This document shows, in pieces, positions 48,037 to 59,102 of a stretch of 64,000 bases of DNA. The stretch lies in NCBI GenBank assembly GCA_965240325.2, contig OZ251254.1, positions 558,001-622,000 of the forward strand, in the 5' to 3' direction. Numbering within the stretch: the stretch's first letter is position 1; every line of letters begins with the position of its first letter. The notes beneath the pieces were generated by a model that did no database searches, was not told the DNA's origin, and was given only the letters and a program-made list of their open reading frames with translations. The position numbers and the translations under genes are program-made. The DNA is from Rebecca billardiae RCC1528 (Eukaryota > Haptophyta).

Positions 48037-50421
48037 TTAATCATAGGCATCCGGAGCAGGAATATCCAGGGAATGGATACGCTCCTTGGGAAACTTGTTG
48101 GCTCCCTTGTTTTTGCCTTTGTTGTAATTGTTGGCCTTGGGGCGTAGCTCTGGGTGGAGCCTCCAACACTGCTGGGCAGTATGGTTCTTGAGACCACAGT
48201 GAGTGCACCGTTTGCCGGTGTCCGAGTTATTCGGCCCGCTCTCGCCATTGGCTGGAGCCTTTTGGGCCTGAGCGGCGAAGACTTCGGCGCCCTCAAAGTC
48301 ACCGCGTCGCCGCGTGCCTTGCTGATAATCAGCATTTTGGCGTATCTTGGAATAATTGTCGGTCTCTCTCCCCTTGGTATTGTTCTGATGGAGTAGCTTC
48401 ATTGAGCCGTGCCGTTTGTAGGCATCTTCCATCTGGGCCATTATCTGGTCAGTGTTATCCACACATTGCTCGGGCGTGAGCGCTCCGAAGTGCGAGATAA
48501 CTGACTCGTAGACTTGGGGATGGTCGTGCATGCTGTTATACAGCTTGAAGACCAACATCGTAGCATCGTCCAGATTCCCATATCGAGATGAGCGGACTTG
48601 CTCGACGGATTTCTTGATAATGTCCGATGCGCCAATGGGCGACACCTTTGTGGGGTATAACTTCAGGAATTCATCCCTGAGTTCGGACATAGTTGTGATC
48701 TTGAGCTCGCGCTCGAATATCTGTAGCAGCAGCGCCAGATCCAAGTAGTTCTTGGTCGGATCGCTGATGTGCAGCTTCGATTCCAGATAGGCGAATAACT
48801 GAGGCTCGATAGAGTCCTTCAGCTGCTTGAATATCGCTGCCGCAGATCGATCGTAGACCGATCCGATCTTGTTGGCGTCAGCGTTGTCAGCCTTGTATGG
48901 ATCGATTTTGGCTGCGTCTTTCACCCATTTGTCTTTGGCAATGAGTTGAAAGCCGGATAGCTTGCTATCCTTGGGCTCCATTATGTCAGGTGTGACATCT
49001 GAGGATTTGCCCTTGTAGTAGGTGCTCACTTCTGCGAGTGCATCCCGTATCGCGCTGTGTACCGCGCGCTTGGATTTCAGAGCCGACTGTGTCAGCTTGT
49101 ATGTGGCGGGTGTATCCACTCCTGCCGAGGATTCGCGTGCCATGAACACACGTTCCTTCTTGTTTGGATTAGAGTCTGTGACTCCTCCTTCGATGACTAT
49201 CCAGTCACGTTTCTTCGACTCAAGTGCATTGGTCGATGTGTCGCGCGCGCTCTGTGGCGATTCGCGCTCTACCTTCGAGCGAGGAGTGACCCTCGTCGAG
49301 GCTGTGGTGCCTTCTTTGGGCTTCTTCACGCTCGTTCTGTCCTGCGGTGATGCATGTGCATCCGCGGCAGCTTCGGCGGAATACTCTTCCTTGCAAGAGT
49401 GTGGCGTTGTGATGGCTGACGCAGCTGATGCATGCGCACGCGCGTCGCGCTCGCCAACTTGGTTTTGCTGCGGCTTTGCCGTCAAGCAGGTGTATGATGC
49501 CCCCCCTGCATCGTATGCGCTTCCTACGTTCGACGCGAGTCGATACGTGCCAGACGAGGACTCTGCCGTCTCTGCGGCGGTCATCTCGCGGCTGCTTGTG
49601 TTGCTCGTGGCGAGCAGCTCGGCTTCGGAAGCCATCGTGAGGCCTGCGAGGGCCCCGTGAATTTTGGGGTAAACGTATTTGTTGGTCATCTCCAAAAATA
49701 CGATGGGTTTGGTTCGGCCCTGGCAATGAATATTGGGGCTGGTGCTCGCGGTGACTGGGTCACGCGTCGTAGCATCTTGGAGCATAGTTTGCTCTGCCAG
49801 ACCATACTGGTCGTTTGCGTCGCACTCATCGGTGCTAATGCCATCGTTCGATCGGTCAGACTCAGACACAGAGTCGTGCGCGCGAGGCTGCAGACTGACT
49901 GCGGTCACGACCGCGCTGTCATTGGCGGCGGCCAGAAGGCCAGCACGCCGAGCAGCGTCGGCAGGCTCGAGGGCCTCGACGGTCGGAGCGGCATCAGCGG
50001 CAGCAGCGTCGAGCGCTACATCTGCCCCGGAACGCTCGGTGACCTCGTTCGATGACTCGGAGGCAGCAAGGCACTCCTTGAGCTGCGGGCACTCGGCCTC
50101 GCGCTCAGCCGCGCTTGCGGGCGCCAAGTCCCGGGCGGTAGTGGTTGAGATCCCCTGCGCAACGACGTGCGTGCGGATGGAGTGGCGCGATGGCGGGGGA
50201 TGCGAGCGGCAACGCTCCTCCTCACCGCGCTGTGCGCGAACCTCCTCCTCAAGGTGATCCTTGATTGACTCGGCATGAAGCCAGTCGACGCGCGGTGCAA
50301 TCGCACTCGACGCGTGGCTGCCTGAATTCAGGTCAGCGGTGTTGCCAGGCCCGTAGGCGCTGGAGATGGGCTTGCGGAGAAGCGTGAGCTTCTCGCCTTG
50401 CCGGTTCTTCTCAGCCTGCAT
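48037..50421 (-). CDS. Gag-like protein with CCHC zinc knuckle
   Basis: 794 residues from the first ATG after the 5' LTR at 50421 (MQAEKNRQGEKL); the frame is open into the LTR but without ATG. The N-terminal 450 residues are polar and acidic. A helical capsid-like region follows (FKQLKDSIEPQLFAYLESKL, then LDLALLLQIFERELKI), and near the end stands CTHCGLKNHTAQQC, a CX2CX4HX4C nucleic-acid-binding knuckle, then a Lys/Asn-rich tail. It would package element RNA into virus-like particles. The frame stops at 48037 with no pol downstream, only 265 bases before the LTR. Codon use is much less GC-biased than in host genes. Confidence 0.85.
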   Translation of the reverse strand: MQAEKNRQGEKLTLLRKPISSAYGPGNTADLNSGSHASSAIAPRVDWLHAESIKDHLEEEVRAQRGEEERCRSHPPPSRHSIRTHVVAQGISTTTARDLAPASAAEREAECPQLKECLAASESSNEVTERSGADVALDAAAADAAPTVEALEPADAARRAGLLAAANDSAVVTAVSLQPRAHDSVSESDRSNDGISTDECDANDQYGLAEQTMLQDATTRDPVTASTSPNIHCQGRTKPIVFLEMTNKYVYPKIHGALAGLTMASEAELLATSNTSSREMTAAETAESSSGTYRLASNVGSAYDAGGASYTCLTAKPQQNQVGERDARAHASAASAITTPHSCKEEYSAEAAADAHASPQDRTSVKKPKEGTTASTRVTPRSKVERESPQSARDTSTNALESKKRDWIVIEGGVTDSNPNKKERVFMARESSAGVDTPATYKLTQSALKSKRAVHSAIRDALAEVSTYYKGKSSDVTPDIMEPKDSKLSGFQLIAKDKWVKDAAKIDPYKADNADANKIGSVYDRSAAAIFKQLKDSIEPQLFAYLESKLHISDPTKNYLDLALLLQIFERELKITTMSELRDEFLKLYPTKVSPIGASDIIKKSVEQVRSSRYGNLDDATMLVFKLYNSMHDHPQVYESVISHFGALTPEQCVDNTDQIMAQMEDAYKRHGSMKLLHQNNTKGRETDNYSKIRQNADYQQGTRRRGDFEGAEVFAAQAQKAPANGESGPNNSDTGKRCTHCGLKNHTAQQCWRLHPELRPKANNYNKGKNKGANKFPKERIHSLDIPAPDAYD

Positions 50422-50628
50422 GCCCCTCAGGGCAGCGGCGAGGTAGCCTCTGGCGTGCGCTTGCGCGCGATCGCCGATGAGCTGCGCGGCATTGCCGGGC
50501 GCTCTGCCACGCCTGGCTTCAACCCAATGAGGGGAGCAACTGGGGCGGGCTGATGGCCGTTCACGTCCTTGCCGCTGTTCTCGTCGTCTCCATCCTTGCC
50601 CAAGTTCTCCCAGCACCGTGCTAGCTAA

Positions 50629-50938
50629 TGTCAGGGAACGCGTCTCGAGGCTTGACGGTCGCGAGGTCGTGGACGAGCTTCGGCTCTTGCTGTGGTGACG
50701 CACAGCTTGTTTTGTGTGATCGGCTCATGTTTCGTTCACGAGTTGCAGAAGCATCTGGAATGCTTCCAGATGCCGCCGCCAGCCATGCTGTCCTGCTGTA
50801 TTTTAGGATGAGGTTCAGGTTGATTTTGGAGGATTTTGTGCGAGCGCCGCCGCAGCGGTCGCGCCGCCACTGTGTGACTGCGAGTAAAATGTTGGATTGG
50901 AAATTGGAAATCACTGTAGATTGGCGATTCCTTTGACA
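50629..50938 (-). repeat. 5' LTR
   Basis: 310 bp, identical by eye to the 3' LTR. On the minus strand it ends ...TCCCTGACA and is followed by ttagctagcacggtgctggg, the position of the primer-binding site. I could not match this to a specific tRNA. Confidence 0.93.
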
Positions 50939-50949
50939 TATATATTGTG

Positions 50950-52916
50950 TAAACTTTTCTGAGGATAGCGCACCAGCAAAATCCCTTGACCGCCATCCGG
51001 ATTTTACGGAGGCCGCGTTTGGACGCAGAAACGCGCGATGGCGAGGCCCGCCCTCGCACCACCGCTCTCGCGAGATCGCGACCGTGCGACCTGCGGCGTT
51101 GCGCTCGACGCGCTCTTTCTGCTCGGAGGCCGCGAGGACTCCCAGGTGCGCCAGCTCGCGAGCGCGCACCTTCCTCCTCGCCGCGCTCGCCGAGCACGAG
51201 CCGATCTGCAGCAGATGTGCAAGGAGCCGCATGTGGCCTTCCTCGCGCGCGCGGCACGGCTGCACACGAAATTCGTTAGAGGGCACTTCTCCGCGCATTC
51301 TACATTTTGGGGAAAGAACGCCTGAACTGCACAAGAAGTGCCCTCTAACGCTTCCGCTCCTCGCCGTTGCGTGCACGCGCAAAGGAGCACTGCAAAGGGT
51401 GCGACTGGGAGCATTCCTTCTCCCGGGCGGCCACCACGGCCTCGGAGGTGGTGAGGAACGCGTCGGCGACCACGACGTGGACCACCTCCGTCGCGCCGGA
51501 CACTCCGGTCGCCCCTCGCCGGACTCCATCCTCGCTGCGCGCTGACCGTTTGCCGAGCGGGCTGCCCCCGCCGCCTGCCCGGCGTGTGCCCGCGTGGTGA
51601 CACAAGATGGTCGAAGGCGTGGCAGCGCGGTGGTGCGTGCGATCGGGGGACCCCACCTGAGCTACGACACGGGCGCACGCGCTCATCCGTGCTCATCAAG
51701 GTGGTGCACGCGCGCGTCGCGCGCTCGTCGGCTGTCGCGCGCTGACGGCTGGGCTGATTTGGGGTGTCGGCGGCGGCCACAGCTCGCTGGTACGGGCGCG
51801 ATGGTGGCTGCGAGTGGTACGCGGCGTTGCACCAGGTCCATGTGCGTCACGCACGACGCTCGGCCGGCTCGCCCTCGGACCATTGGCTGAGTTCTACTCG
51901 CCGCGCGCGCCGCGCGCGGGAGCCGCTCGGCAGCTGCTCGAGGCGCAAAGTGCGCCCCGCGCGCTGAACGTGGGCACGACGAGGTGGTGCGGCGAGCGTG
52001 CGCGGGTGTGTGTGCGTGATGGGCACCCCCATTGCGCTACTTGCCATGCACATCTGCCTCTCGCCAAGCCTTCGACACGATTGCTGCAAGCGCTGCTCGG
52101 AGGCGCGCTCGCGGGCTCGCGCGCGTTTGAATCTGGGCTCGGCGGCGATCGCGTGGACGAGGGGCAGCGCGGTGCACGGTGGCGGAGCGCGTGCGGAGCG
52201 CAGCCTACACCTCCTACACGCTCCATCCAGACACATCGCGCATGCTTGCGCGACCTCCTCTGTCCATCACGTGCGCGTGCGCGCGCGAGCAGGTGTGCAT
52301 TCGCCGGGCGCGTTCACTGCGCGCCGCGTTGGCGCGCGCGCACCGATACCCGTGCGCAGCTCGACGAGCGAGCGCGGTGTGTTTCGATGCGTATGGGGAG
52401 GCTCTAATTTACGCGCGCGCACGCGCCGGCCCTCGCCGCCTTTTCGCTCGCCCACGCCTCATCTGCGCGCTCGGCGTTTGCACGCAGCTGCTCATCCTTT
52501 CCAACACGTGCACAAACGAGCAGATGGCGCTGGGCGAGGTCGATTGGTGCGTCAGATATTCGGCAACGACCAGTCCCGCTCGTGTGCCGCCGCTCGTGCT
52601 ACTCTTGACGACCACCTCTGGCTCGGTCGCGCGCACGAGGCTGCTCGCGGCCCCAATCGTGCCGTGTACCGTCAAGCTGTACCGTGCGCAGCGAGGCGCA
52701 CTCAGACGTCGGCATGGGCTGGCATGCGAGGGCCCGGCAGTGCGACGCGTCGATGGAGCATGCTCCGGATACGCTTTGGCGCACTTCCCGACGTGCACGA
52801 GCCGCTCGAAGGCGCGGAAGGGCGCCCAAACGGGGCAACCGCCATTTTGCGCCACTTCGGCCCGGATGGCGGTCAAGGGAAATTGCTGGTGCGCTATCCT
52901 GCTCAGAAAAGTTTAA
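50950..52916. mobile_element. Terminal-inverted-repeat element, about 2 kb
   Basis: The left end (taaacttttctgaggatagc, then gcaccagcaaaatcccttga and ccgccatccgg) is repeated in reverse complement at the right end (52863-52916) with one 3-base indel and two changes, giving inverted repeats of about 50 bp. TA-rich sequence lies outside both ends. No intact transposase frame is visible, so it is likely non-autonomous or decayed. It abuts the LTR retrotransposon. Confidence 0.75.
51274..51350. repeat. Perfect 17-bp inverted repeat
   Basis: cgttagagggcacttct at 51274-51290 and its exact reverse complement at 51334-51350, separated by 43 bases, inside the 2-kb element. It could fold as a hairpin or be a very short insertion. 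Confidence 0.9.
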
Positions 52917-53229
52917 TCATATATATGGCGTCGAGCTTCCGCTCGGCGATGGAGTGATGGGCGACTATGAGGGGGGGGACGACGGCGAGGAGCGCTGATC
53001 CTGGTGTTTGTCTCTGCTGCTCGATCTGCTGCTACAGCTTGCTGACTCTGACGCCTGCCCGTTGCATACCACGTCGTTAATATATATGCGTATGTATATG
53101 TATTCGCGCAATATATAACGAAAAAAGCAGAGACGCGAATCGTCGCTGTCCCCGAGCAGCGTGCGCGCAGTCGCGTGCTCGGACGATTCGTCACCGCCCT
53201 TGTCGTCATCATCGTATCATCTCCCTGAT
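52917..53229. other. Spacer between two mobile elements
   Basis: No gene. It has TA-rich runs near 53080-53115 and a possible hairpin around ccgagcagcgtgcgcgcag (53152-53170). Confidence 0.4.
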
Positions 53230-54780
53230 ATATATGTATCATAAATAAACTGTGCCCTGGCGGGCGGGGGGGTCGGCGGGCCGTGCCAGTGCTGTCGCAG
53301 TGTTTCCTCTCTACTGCGGGTTCGCGTCTTTCCACATTCGCTCGTGGCCGTGGGTGACGGACAGTCCGAGGACCAGTGACACCTGAAGTTCTCCGCGGCC
53401 ACGTGCACACGTCTGTGCGCATCAGCAAGGCCCGCACCCACGAGGGAATGTCAGCACGCGGGGCGGGGCGGGTAGCCCGTTGCTCCGCGCGAGCGCGGAT
53501 ACGCGCTGTATGTGCTGCATCTCGACCGCGATGGCGTAATCGAGCGCCTCGCCGCCGACGAAGCCGCCAGAGTAGATCGTGTGCATGTCCTCCTGCCGCC
53601 AGCCGAGAGCGGTCGTTGCGAGGATGCTTGCCGATGTCCGCTCCGGGCATGATGGGCTCGACGCAGGTCGCGTTGACGTCGTACACGGCCGCCACGCTGA
53701 ACATGAGCGCGTTGACGTTCACGCGGTCGTCGCTCTTCGCCTTTTCGACAGGTCTGGCGCCCGCGTGTTTGGCGGCACCAGGAGCTGTTGGTTGTGCGCG
53801 CGCGCGCGCACAGCGACAGCGTGTGCCACTCGCGATCGAGAGTGGGCACGAGCTGCTCACGCAGGCACACAAATCGCAGCGCATCCGTCACCGGCGTGAC
53901 GACGTCCGCCTCGTCCCGCAGCGCCTGCGCCATGGACGAGGATGGCGCGGCGATGTTGCATGCTCAACGATTCATCTCTCTGCGGATGGCATCACGGGTT
54001 TGTCTGTGTCGCGCTGCGGCGAGGGTCACCAACTCGCGAAGACACGGTTGCTGCCACGGCGACAGACCCCGGAGGTGCGTCCGCTGCGCGTCGTACGCCG
54101 TTGGCGCTGCGCTTCCGTCGCATTGGTCACCGTCGACGCCATGCAGGCCGGACGTGGGCTTCGGCTGCTGGGGACCGCGAGCGACGACTAAGTCCGGTGC
54201 GCGGATTCCGGCGATCGAGTTCAGCAGGCCGCGCCAATAAACCTTGCGTCGCGTGCGATGGCGCTTCCCGACCGCCCGCAGACACCTCGTGATGAGGTCG
54301 TTTCCGCACCGAGCCCGACGCGCGGCGGTGGATCGCGCGAGGCGGTTGTCGTGCGCAGCGCTTGACACTATGGCCCGTGCGAGCGCTCGACGTGCAAGTC
54401 AGGCGAGGACCGCCCCAGGTCGCGCGATCGTGTCGACGCGCCGAGCGTACCGCTCCACTACTGACGGGTCGACTTTAGCCCCCGTTCGACCTGCACGCGA
54501 GACGACGAGGGCAGCAATCGCGAATCGGGCGAGAACCCGTCTAGAGAATCCTCACGCGATGTCCACGCCGGCGTTGGATTTGGCGCGCGCGGCCCACGCG
54601 CTCCGCGCCATGGGCGACCCTTTTTCGGCCGAGCGTCCCCAGTGGGAGCTGCGAGGGCGCCCGGTAGTGAGCGAGGCGATCTTCTTTTCTTTGTGAGGCG
54701 AGTTTCTTTTTTCCTTTCCCTGTTTCTTATCTTTTCCCCGGGCACTACAAGGGGCGGACCTACGGCCCGCCATATATATA
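53230..54780 (-). mobile_element. Ulp1-protease repeat element, copy B (decayed)
   Basis: Both edges match copy A at 19130-21270, but the copy is about 0.6 kb shorter: sequence equivalent to copy A from about 19,210 to 19,790, which encodes the histidine part of the protease, is missing. Confidence 0.75.
53440..54310 (-). pseudogene. Broken relative of the Ulp1-like protein
   Basis: Minus-strand fragments match copy A in order (ALRDEADVVTPVTDALRFVC, DREWHTLSLCAR, PIMPGADIGK) but lie in different frames, with several small indels and stop codons. The region with the catalytic His is deleted. Not expected to encode a protease. Confidence 0.75.
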
Positions 54781-55004
54781 TCTGACCATGCGCATCACCG
54801 CTGCGTGCGAGTCGTATCCCAACCGCCGTCCCCCTGCATGCAGCGGATGAGCTGAGCGATGATCAACCCGATCCACGCGTCATCGTAGACCGGCCGCAGC
54901 CGCGCGATGCCTAGCAAAGTAGCATGCGTGCGGCCCCGCTTCTGAGTGTCCGTGAACTGGAGCGCTTGCCCGCCCGTGGGCTGCCTCGCGCTGCGGGCGC
55001 ACGC
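54781..55004. other. 3' flank of the EF-hand gene
   Basis: Short gene-free spacer between the end of the repeat element and the EF-hand stop codon. Confidence 0.4.
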
Positions 55005-56148
55005 TCATGCCGGCTGCGAGCGCGTCAGGCCGTCCATCAGGCCAAGGCCCATCTCGTCCACCTGCGTCCGCGGGCGGGCGGGCGGATGGGCGCGGCCTGT
55101 GAGCGCTGCGCAGCTCGCCGCGCCGTTCGGACACGCGCGCGCGGTCTCTCGCCCGCCACGCAGCGCGCCGCTCGCGCCGCACCTGCCAGTAGGGCAGCGC
55201 CCTGAACGCGGCGTACGAGATCATCCCGTTCTCATCGAGCGGCACCTCGGCCAGCAGCGCCGCGAACTCGTCGACCGAGAGGCGGTCCCCCAGGCCGCAG
55301 AGGAAGGTGCGGAGCGTGTCGACGCTGATGCGCGCCTCGGGCGGCGGCGGGTGCGGCCAGCTCGCGTCGTCCGCGGAGGCGTCGTCCCCGCCCACCATCG
55401 TGCAGAACAGCGCCGCGATCTGCGCCCGGGGGCGCGCGGCGCGGTGCGCGCGGCGCCGCCGGCGTGCGCGTGGGCACTCGAGCGCGCGCGCGCGGCGCGC
55501 GCCAACGTGCAGGTGGGCGGTGCGCGCACGGCGCGGCGCAAGCCTCCGCGCGCGGCGGCGCGCGCGCCCGGGTGGCGAGCGCACCTCCTCGTCGACCGCT
55601 CTCCGCTCCTGCGCGGCGCTCATCAGATGTATGAACTCCGCGAGCCCGACGCGCCCGTTCCCGTCCTTGTCCACCGTCGCGATGATCGACTGGACCTCCT
55701 CGTCCGTGGGCTCGAACGAGAGCAGCTGCAGCAGCTGCCGGAGCTCGTGGCCGTCGATCTCGTTGGAGCCGTCCGTGTCGAAGCGGTAGAAGAGGCGCTT
55801 CATCTCGTCCAGCTGCTCCTTACTCATGTTGTACCCCTCCACGTTCCACAGCTCGTTCACCGTCGTCGCCCACGAGTCCGCGTCCACCGCCTTGAACATG
55901 AACGACGCGCTGATCGTCTCAAACGCGGCGCCGAGCGACCTGCGCCGGCCGGTGGAGGTGTTGGTGAAGTTGCGGATGCCCGAGCGCACGGAGGAGCGTC
56001 TGCGCATCTCCGTGCTGTTCCGTTGGCCCGAGCCTCGCCTCTCGCTCAGCCCAGGCAGCTGGAGGCGGCTGAACAAGCCGGACGACTGGCGCTGCCTGCC
56101 TGAGCCGTTGGCCGGGAGCGTGGGGACGGCCGGCGAGGGCTCCGCCAT
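55005..56148 (-). CDS. EF-hand calcium-binding protein
   Basis: Three exons, 56148-55585, 55419-55183 and 55061-55005, all in phase 0 with GT-AG borders, give 285 residues. The start ATG at 56148 reads MAEPSPAVPTLPANG. A basic Ser/Arg-rich N-terminus of about 80 residues is followed by two canonical EF-hand loops, DTDGSNEIDGHE and DKDGNGRVGLAE. In the second exon a weak third hand precedes a fourth whose loop (PLDENGMISYAA) lacks a normal first aspartate. The arrangement is like calmodulin/centrin-type proteins with an added N-terminal extension. Likely a calcium sensor; partner unknown. It is divergent from the glucokinase gene. Confidence 0.88.
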
Positions 56149-56670
56149 CCGGCTGGGCGCCGCCAGCGTACTCGCACCAATGCGCACACCGCAGCCCGCG
56201 CACGCGAGCCTGCAGCGGCTCAGGCCGCCAGCGGGCCAGGGCTTCTCGCTTGACGAGCAACAAGCGCCTGCCTGCCCACCACCCTGCTTGCGAGTTGTTG
56301 TTCAGTTGTGGTAACCGGGTATCTGTCTAGACTCTAGTCCGCGCTACAGCGCGGTAAGTAAGAAGTCCCCCCATACTGTAGTTGGTTACACAGCAACGCA
56401 CATCTGACGCGACATTCACGACAACAGCGGCACGATGCGGGCCGCCACAGCAAAAGACTACGTTACAAAGAACTGCATCACACTCCTTGGTCCATCGGTT
56501 CGTACTTCTTGGCTTTCCTTTTTGTTTTCGAGCGCTGGAGCCGTGTATTGCACGGCGAACACGTGCGGAGGCAGCGGCGGCAGCGGCTTCCGCGGCCAAG
56601 CCGGACGTGCGCGCTTCGGTGCCGCGGGCGGCCGAGCGACGACCGGAGCATCGGCGCGGGAGCGGACGAC
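56149..56670. promoter_or_regulatory. Shared upstream region of the EF-hand and glucokinase genes
   Basis: 522 bases between two divergent starts. GC is reduced at 56290-56530, including an AT-richer stretch around 56370-56540 that probably holds the promoters. No specific element was identified. Confidence 0.35.
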
Positions 56671-58897
56671 ATGCTCCGCCTCACGGGCGCGCTGTGGCGA
56701 CGCGCGGCGTCCGCGGGCGCGGCGGTGGCGGTGGGCGCGCTCGTCGCGCACGAGCAGCTCCGCGCGCCGCCGCCCGCACACGCCAAGCCCGCCCCCGACG
56801 CCAAGCTGCGGCCGGGCGATCGGCTCGTCATGTCTGGCGACTGCGGCGGCACCAACACGCGGCTGCAGCTCTTCAAGGTGCCTGCAGGCTCGGTGCTCAC
56901 GATGGGCGAGAAGCCGCCGGGGAAGCTGGTCTTTGCGAAGAAGTACGTCAACTCCGAGGTGCGCCTCGCGCCCCCGCGCCATCCGCCGCGCCGCGCGTTC
57001 TGGCGCGTGCGCGCCGCGACGGTTGACCGCGCGCCCCGGCGGCCGTGCGCCACAGTTCGAGTCGTTCGAGGCGGTGTGCGTGCGCTTCCTCGAGGAGTCG
57101 GCCCCCGTCGCCGGCCCCGCGCGCCCCGAGGCGTGCTGCCTCGCCTGCGCCGGCGGCATCGTCGACAACACCGTCAACTTCACAAACGTGCAGAACAGAG
57201 GCTGGTCCATCGACGGGTACAAGCTGCAGCACACGCTCGCCATCCCCACCGTCCGGCTGATCAACGACTTCGAGGCGCAGGCGCGCGCGCGCAAGGGCGG
57301 GGCCACGGATGCGGCCGGGCGGCGCGTGCGCGCCGAGCCGAGCCGTGCGGCCGTGACTCCACTCACTCCCGCGCGTGTGCGTGTGCGTGTGCGTGCGTGC
57401 GCGTGCGCGTGTGGCTCTCTCTCTCCCTCTGTGCGCGTGCTCTCGCAGGGGTACGGGCTGCTCACGCTCGAGCCGCACGAGAGGCTGGCGCTCAACGACG
57501 CCAAGCCGCGGCCGGGCGCGCCCATCGCGTGCATCGGCGCGGGCACCGGTCTGGGCGAATGCTTCCTGACCGAGACACGAGGCGAGTACGCGTGCTGGCC
57601 GTCCGAGGGCGGCCATGCCGAGTTCTCGCCGCGCAACCAGCTCACGTACGACCTGCTGGTGTACTTGAAAGCCAAGTTTGCCGCGCACCACCGCGTCTCG
57701 GTCGAGCGGATCGTCTCGGGCCCCGGGCTGGGCAACGTCTACGAGTTCCTACGGCAGGTGCACACGGGGCTCCCGCTCGCTCGCTCGCTCGCGCGCGCGC
57801 TCGCTCGCGCCGCGCGCGCGCGCGCGCGTGTGAGCGCATGAGGCGCTCATGAGGGCTCGGCGCCGTGCCCGCGCCGCCCGCGCACCGCACGCCGTGCGGC
57901 CTCGGCGCAGCACTGGGCGTTCGCTGACAGGGTGGACTCCGCCGTCGATGCGGAGTGGCACAAGGCCGCGCCGGACGCCAAGGTGAGCGGCGCGCGCGCT
58001 GCGTGGGTCGGAGGCGCGCGCACTGGCGCTGCAGCCGGCCAGCGCGCCACGCACGCGCGCTGCGGCGGGTGCGCGCGCGTGGCCGCGCGGCGGTGACGGC
58101 TCGCCGCGCGCGCGCACAACCGACGGCGGCTGTGCAGGGGGTCGCCGTGGCCAACGGCGCGCACAAGGGCGACGTGCTCTGCCTGAAGGCGGTGGAGATC
58201 TTCTCCGAGTGCTATGGATCAGAGGCTGGGTGCGCGCGCGAGCCCGCGCGGCCGCGCGGCGCGCGCGCCGACTCGGGCCGACTGAGACGGGTCGGAGCCG
58301 ACTGAGCGGCCGAGCCGGCCGCGCCGCTGCGGTCTGGCGCGCGCCGTGTGACGCCGCCCGCCTCCACGCGCCCCGCCCTGCCTCTCGCGGCCCGGTGCAC
58401 CCGCGCGTGTCGTGTCTGCCGCGCGCGCGCCCTCGGCCTCCCTCGGCCGCGCCCTCCGCCCCGTCCGCGCTCGCGCTCTCTCTCTCGGCTGGGCGCCACG
58501 CTGCCCCTGCGCGCTGCCTGCCCATGGCCGCTGCCCACGCCCGCTGCCTATCAGCACGGTTGCGCTCAAGTTCCTGCCGTACGGCGGGCTGTACATCTCC
58601 GGCGGCATCGCCGCCAAGAACCCGCAGTGGGTTCAGGGCAAGCCGTTCACGTACGCGCTGCATGACAAGGGGCGGATGAGCCCGCTGCTGCAGCAGGTGC
58701 CCATCTACCTCGTGCTGGTCGAGGACACCGGTGCGCGCCGCGGCCGGCGGGGCGTGGCGCGAGCGGCGCGCGCGAGCGGCCCGGCGCCGTGCATGCGCCA
58801 CTGACTGCGCGTGCGCGACGTCGCCGTCGTCGTTGCGCGCGCGTGCGTGGCAGGTGAGCGAGGCGCGCTGTACAAGGCGGTGCAGATGCTCGACTGA
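56671..58897 (+). CDS. glk: Bacterial-type glucokinase
   Basis: Seven exons give 401 residues: 56671-56958, 57056-57280, 57449-57757, 57911-57982, 58138-58229, 58555-58730, 58854-58897; all phases close. The protein belongs to the Glk family (ATP:glucose phosphotransferase, first step of glycolysis), not the animal hexokinase family. Motifs: SGDCGGTNTRL (phosphate loop), ACAGGIVDNTVNFTN, LINDFEAQGYGL with the catalytic Asp, CIGAGTGLGE, CWPSEGGHAEF, VERIVSGPGLGNVYEFL and LYISGGIAAKN. The first about 38 residues (MLRLTGALWRRAASAGAAVA, then VGALVAHE) are a predicted targeting or membrane sequence. Intron 2 starts with GC, not GT: only CAG|GCGCGC joined to CGCAG|GGG gives the conserved DFEAQGYGL. 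Confidence 0.92.
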
Positions 58898-59102
58898 GGG
58901 ACGGGCCGACTCTCGTCTGTCACCATCAGGCGACTATGCCGTGGCCGCACTGGGCGGAGACGAACTCGATCGTCGTATAGGACCGCGCATCGCCGCCTTC
59001 ACACACCAGAGTCGAGTCCGCTGGCCACTGCCACGATGGTCACCGTGCGCGGTCACGGTGACGCCGACGGACAGACGGTGCTAGTGCTACGCCTACGCTA
59101 TG

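Larger units (their letters stand above)
47320..50938 (-). mobile_element. Gag-only LTR retrotransposon
   Basis: Two 310-bp long terminal repeats (47462-47771 and 50629-50938) appear identical, start TG and end CA, and flank one gag-like frame on the minus strand with a polypurine tract next to the 3' LTR. The direct repeat TATAT sits on both sides (47315-47319 and 50939-50943), the expected 5-bp target duplication. No protease, integrase or reverse transcriptase is present, so the element depends on another for movement. An extra 142-bp LTR fragment lies at the left end inside the target duplication. GC is lower than in host genes. Confidence 0.92.

Noticed and set aside
52179-52916. Frames within the 2-kb inverted-repeat element
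   Set aside because: No transposase or other recognisable motif; overlapping frames on both strands of similar length.
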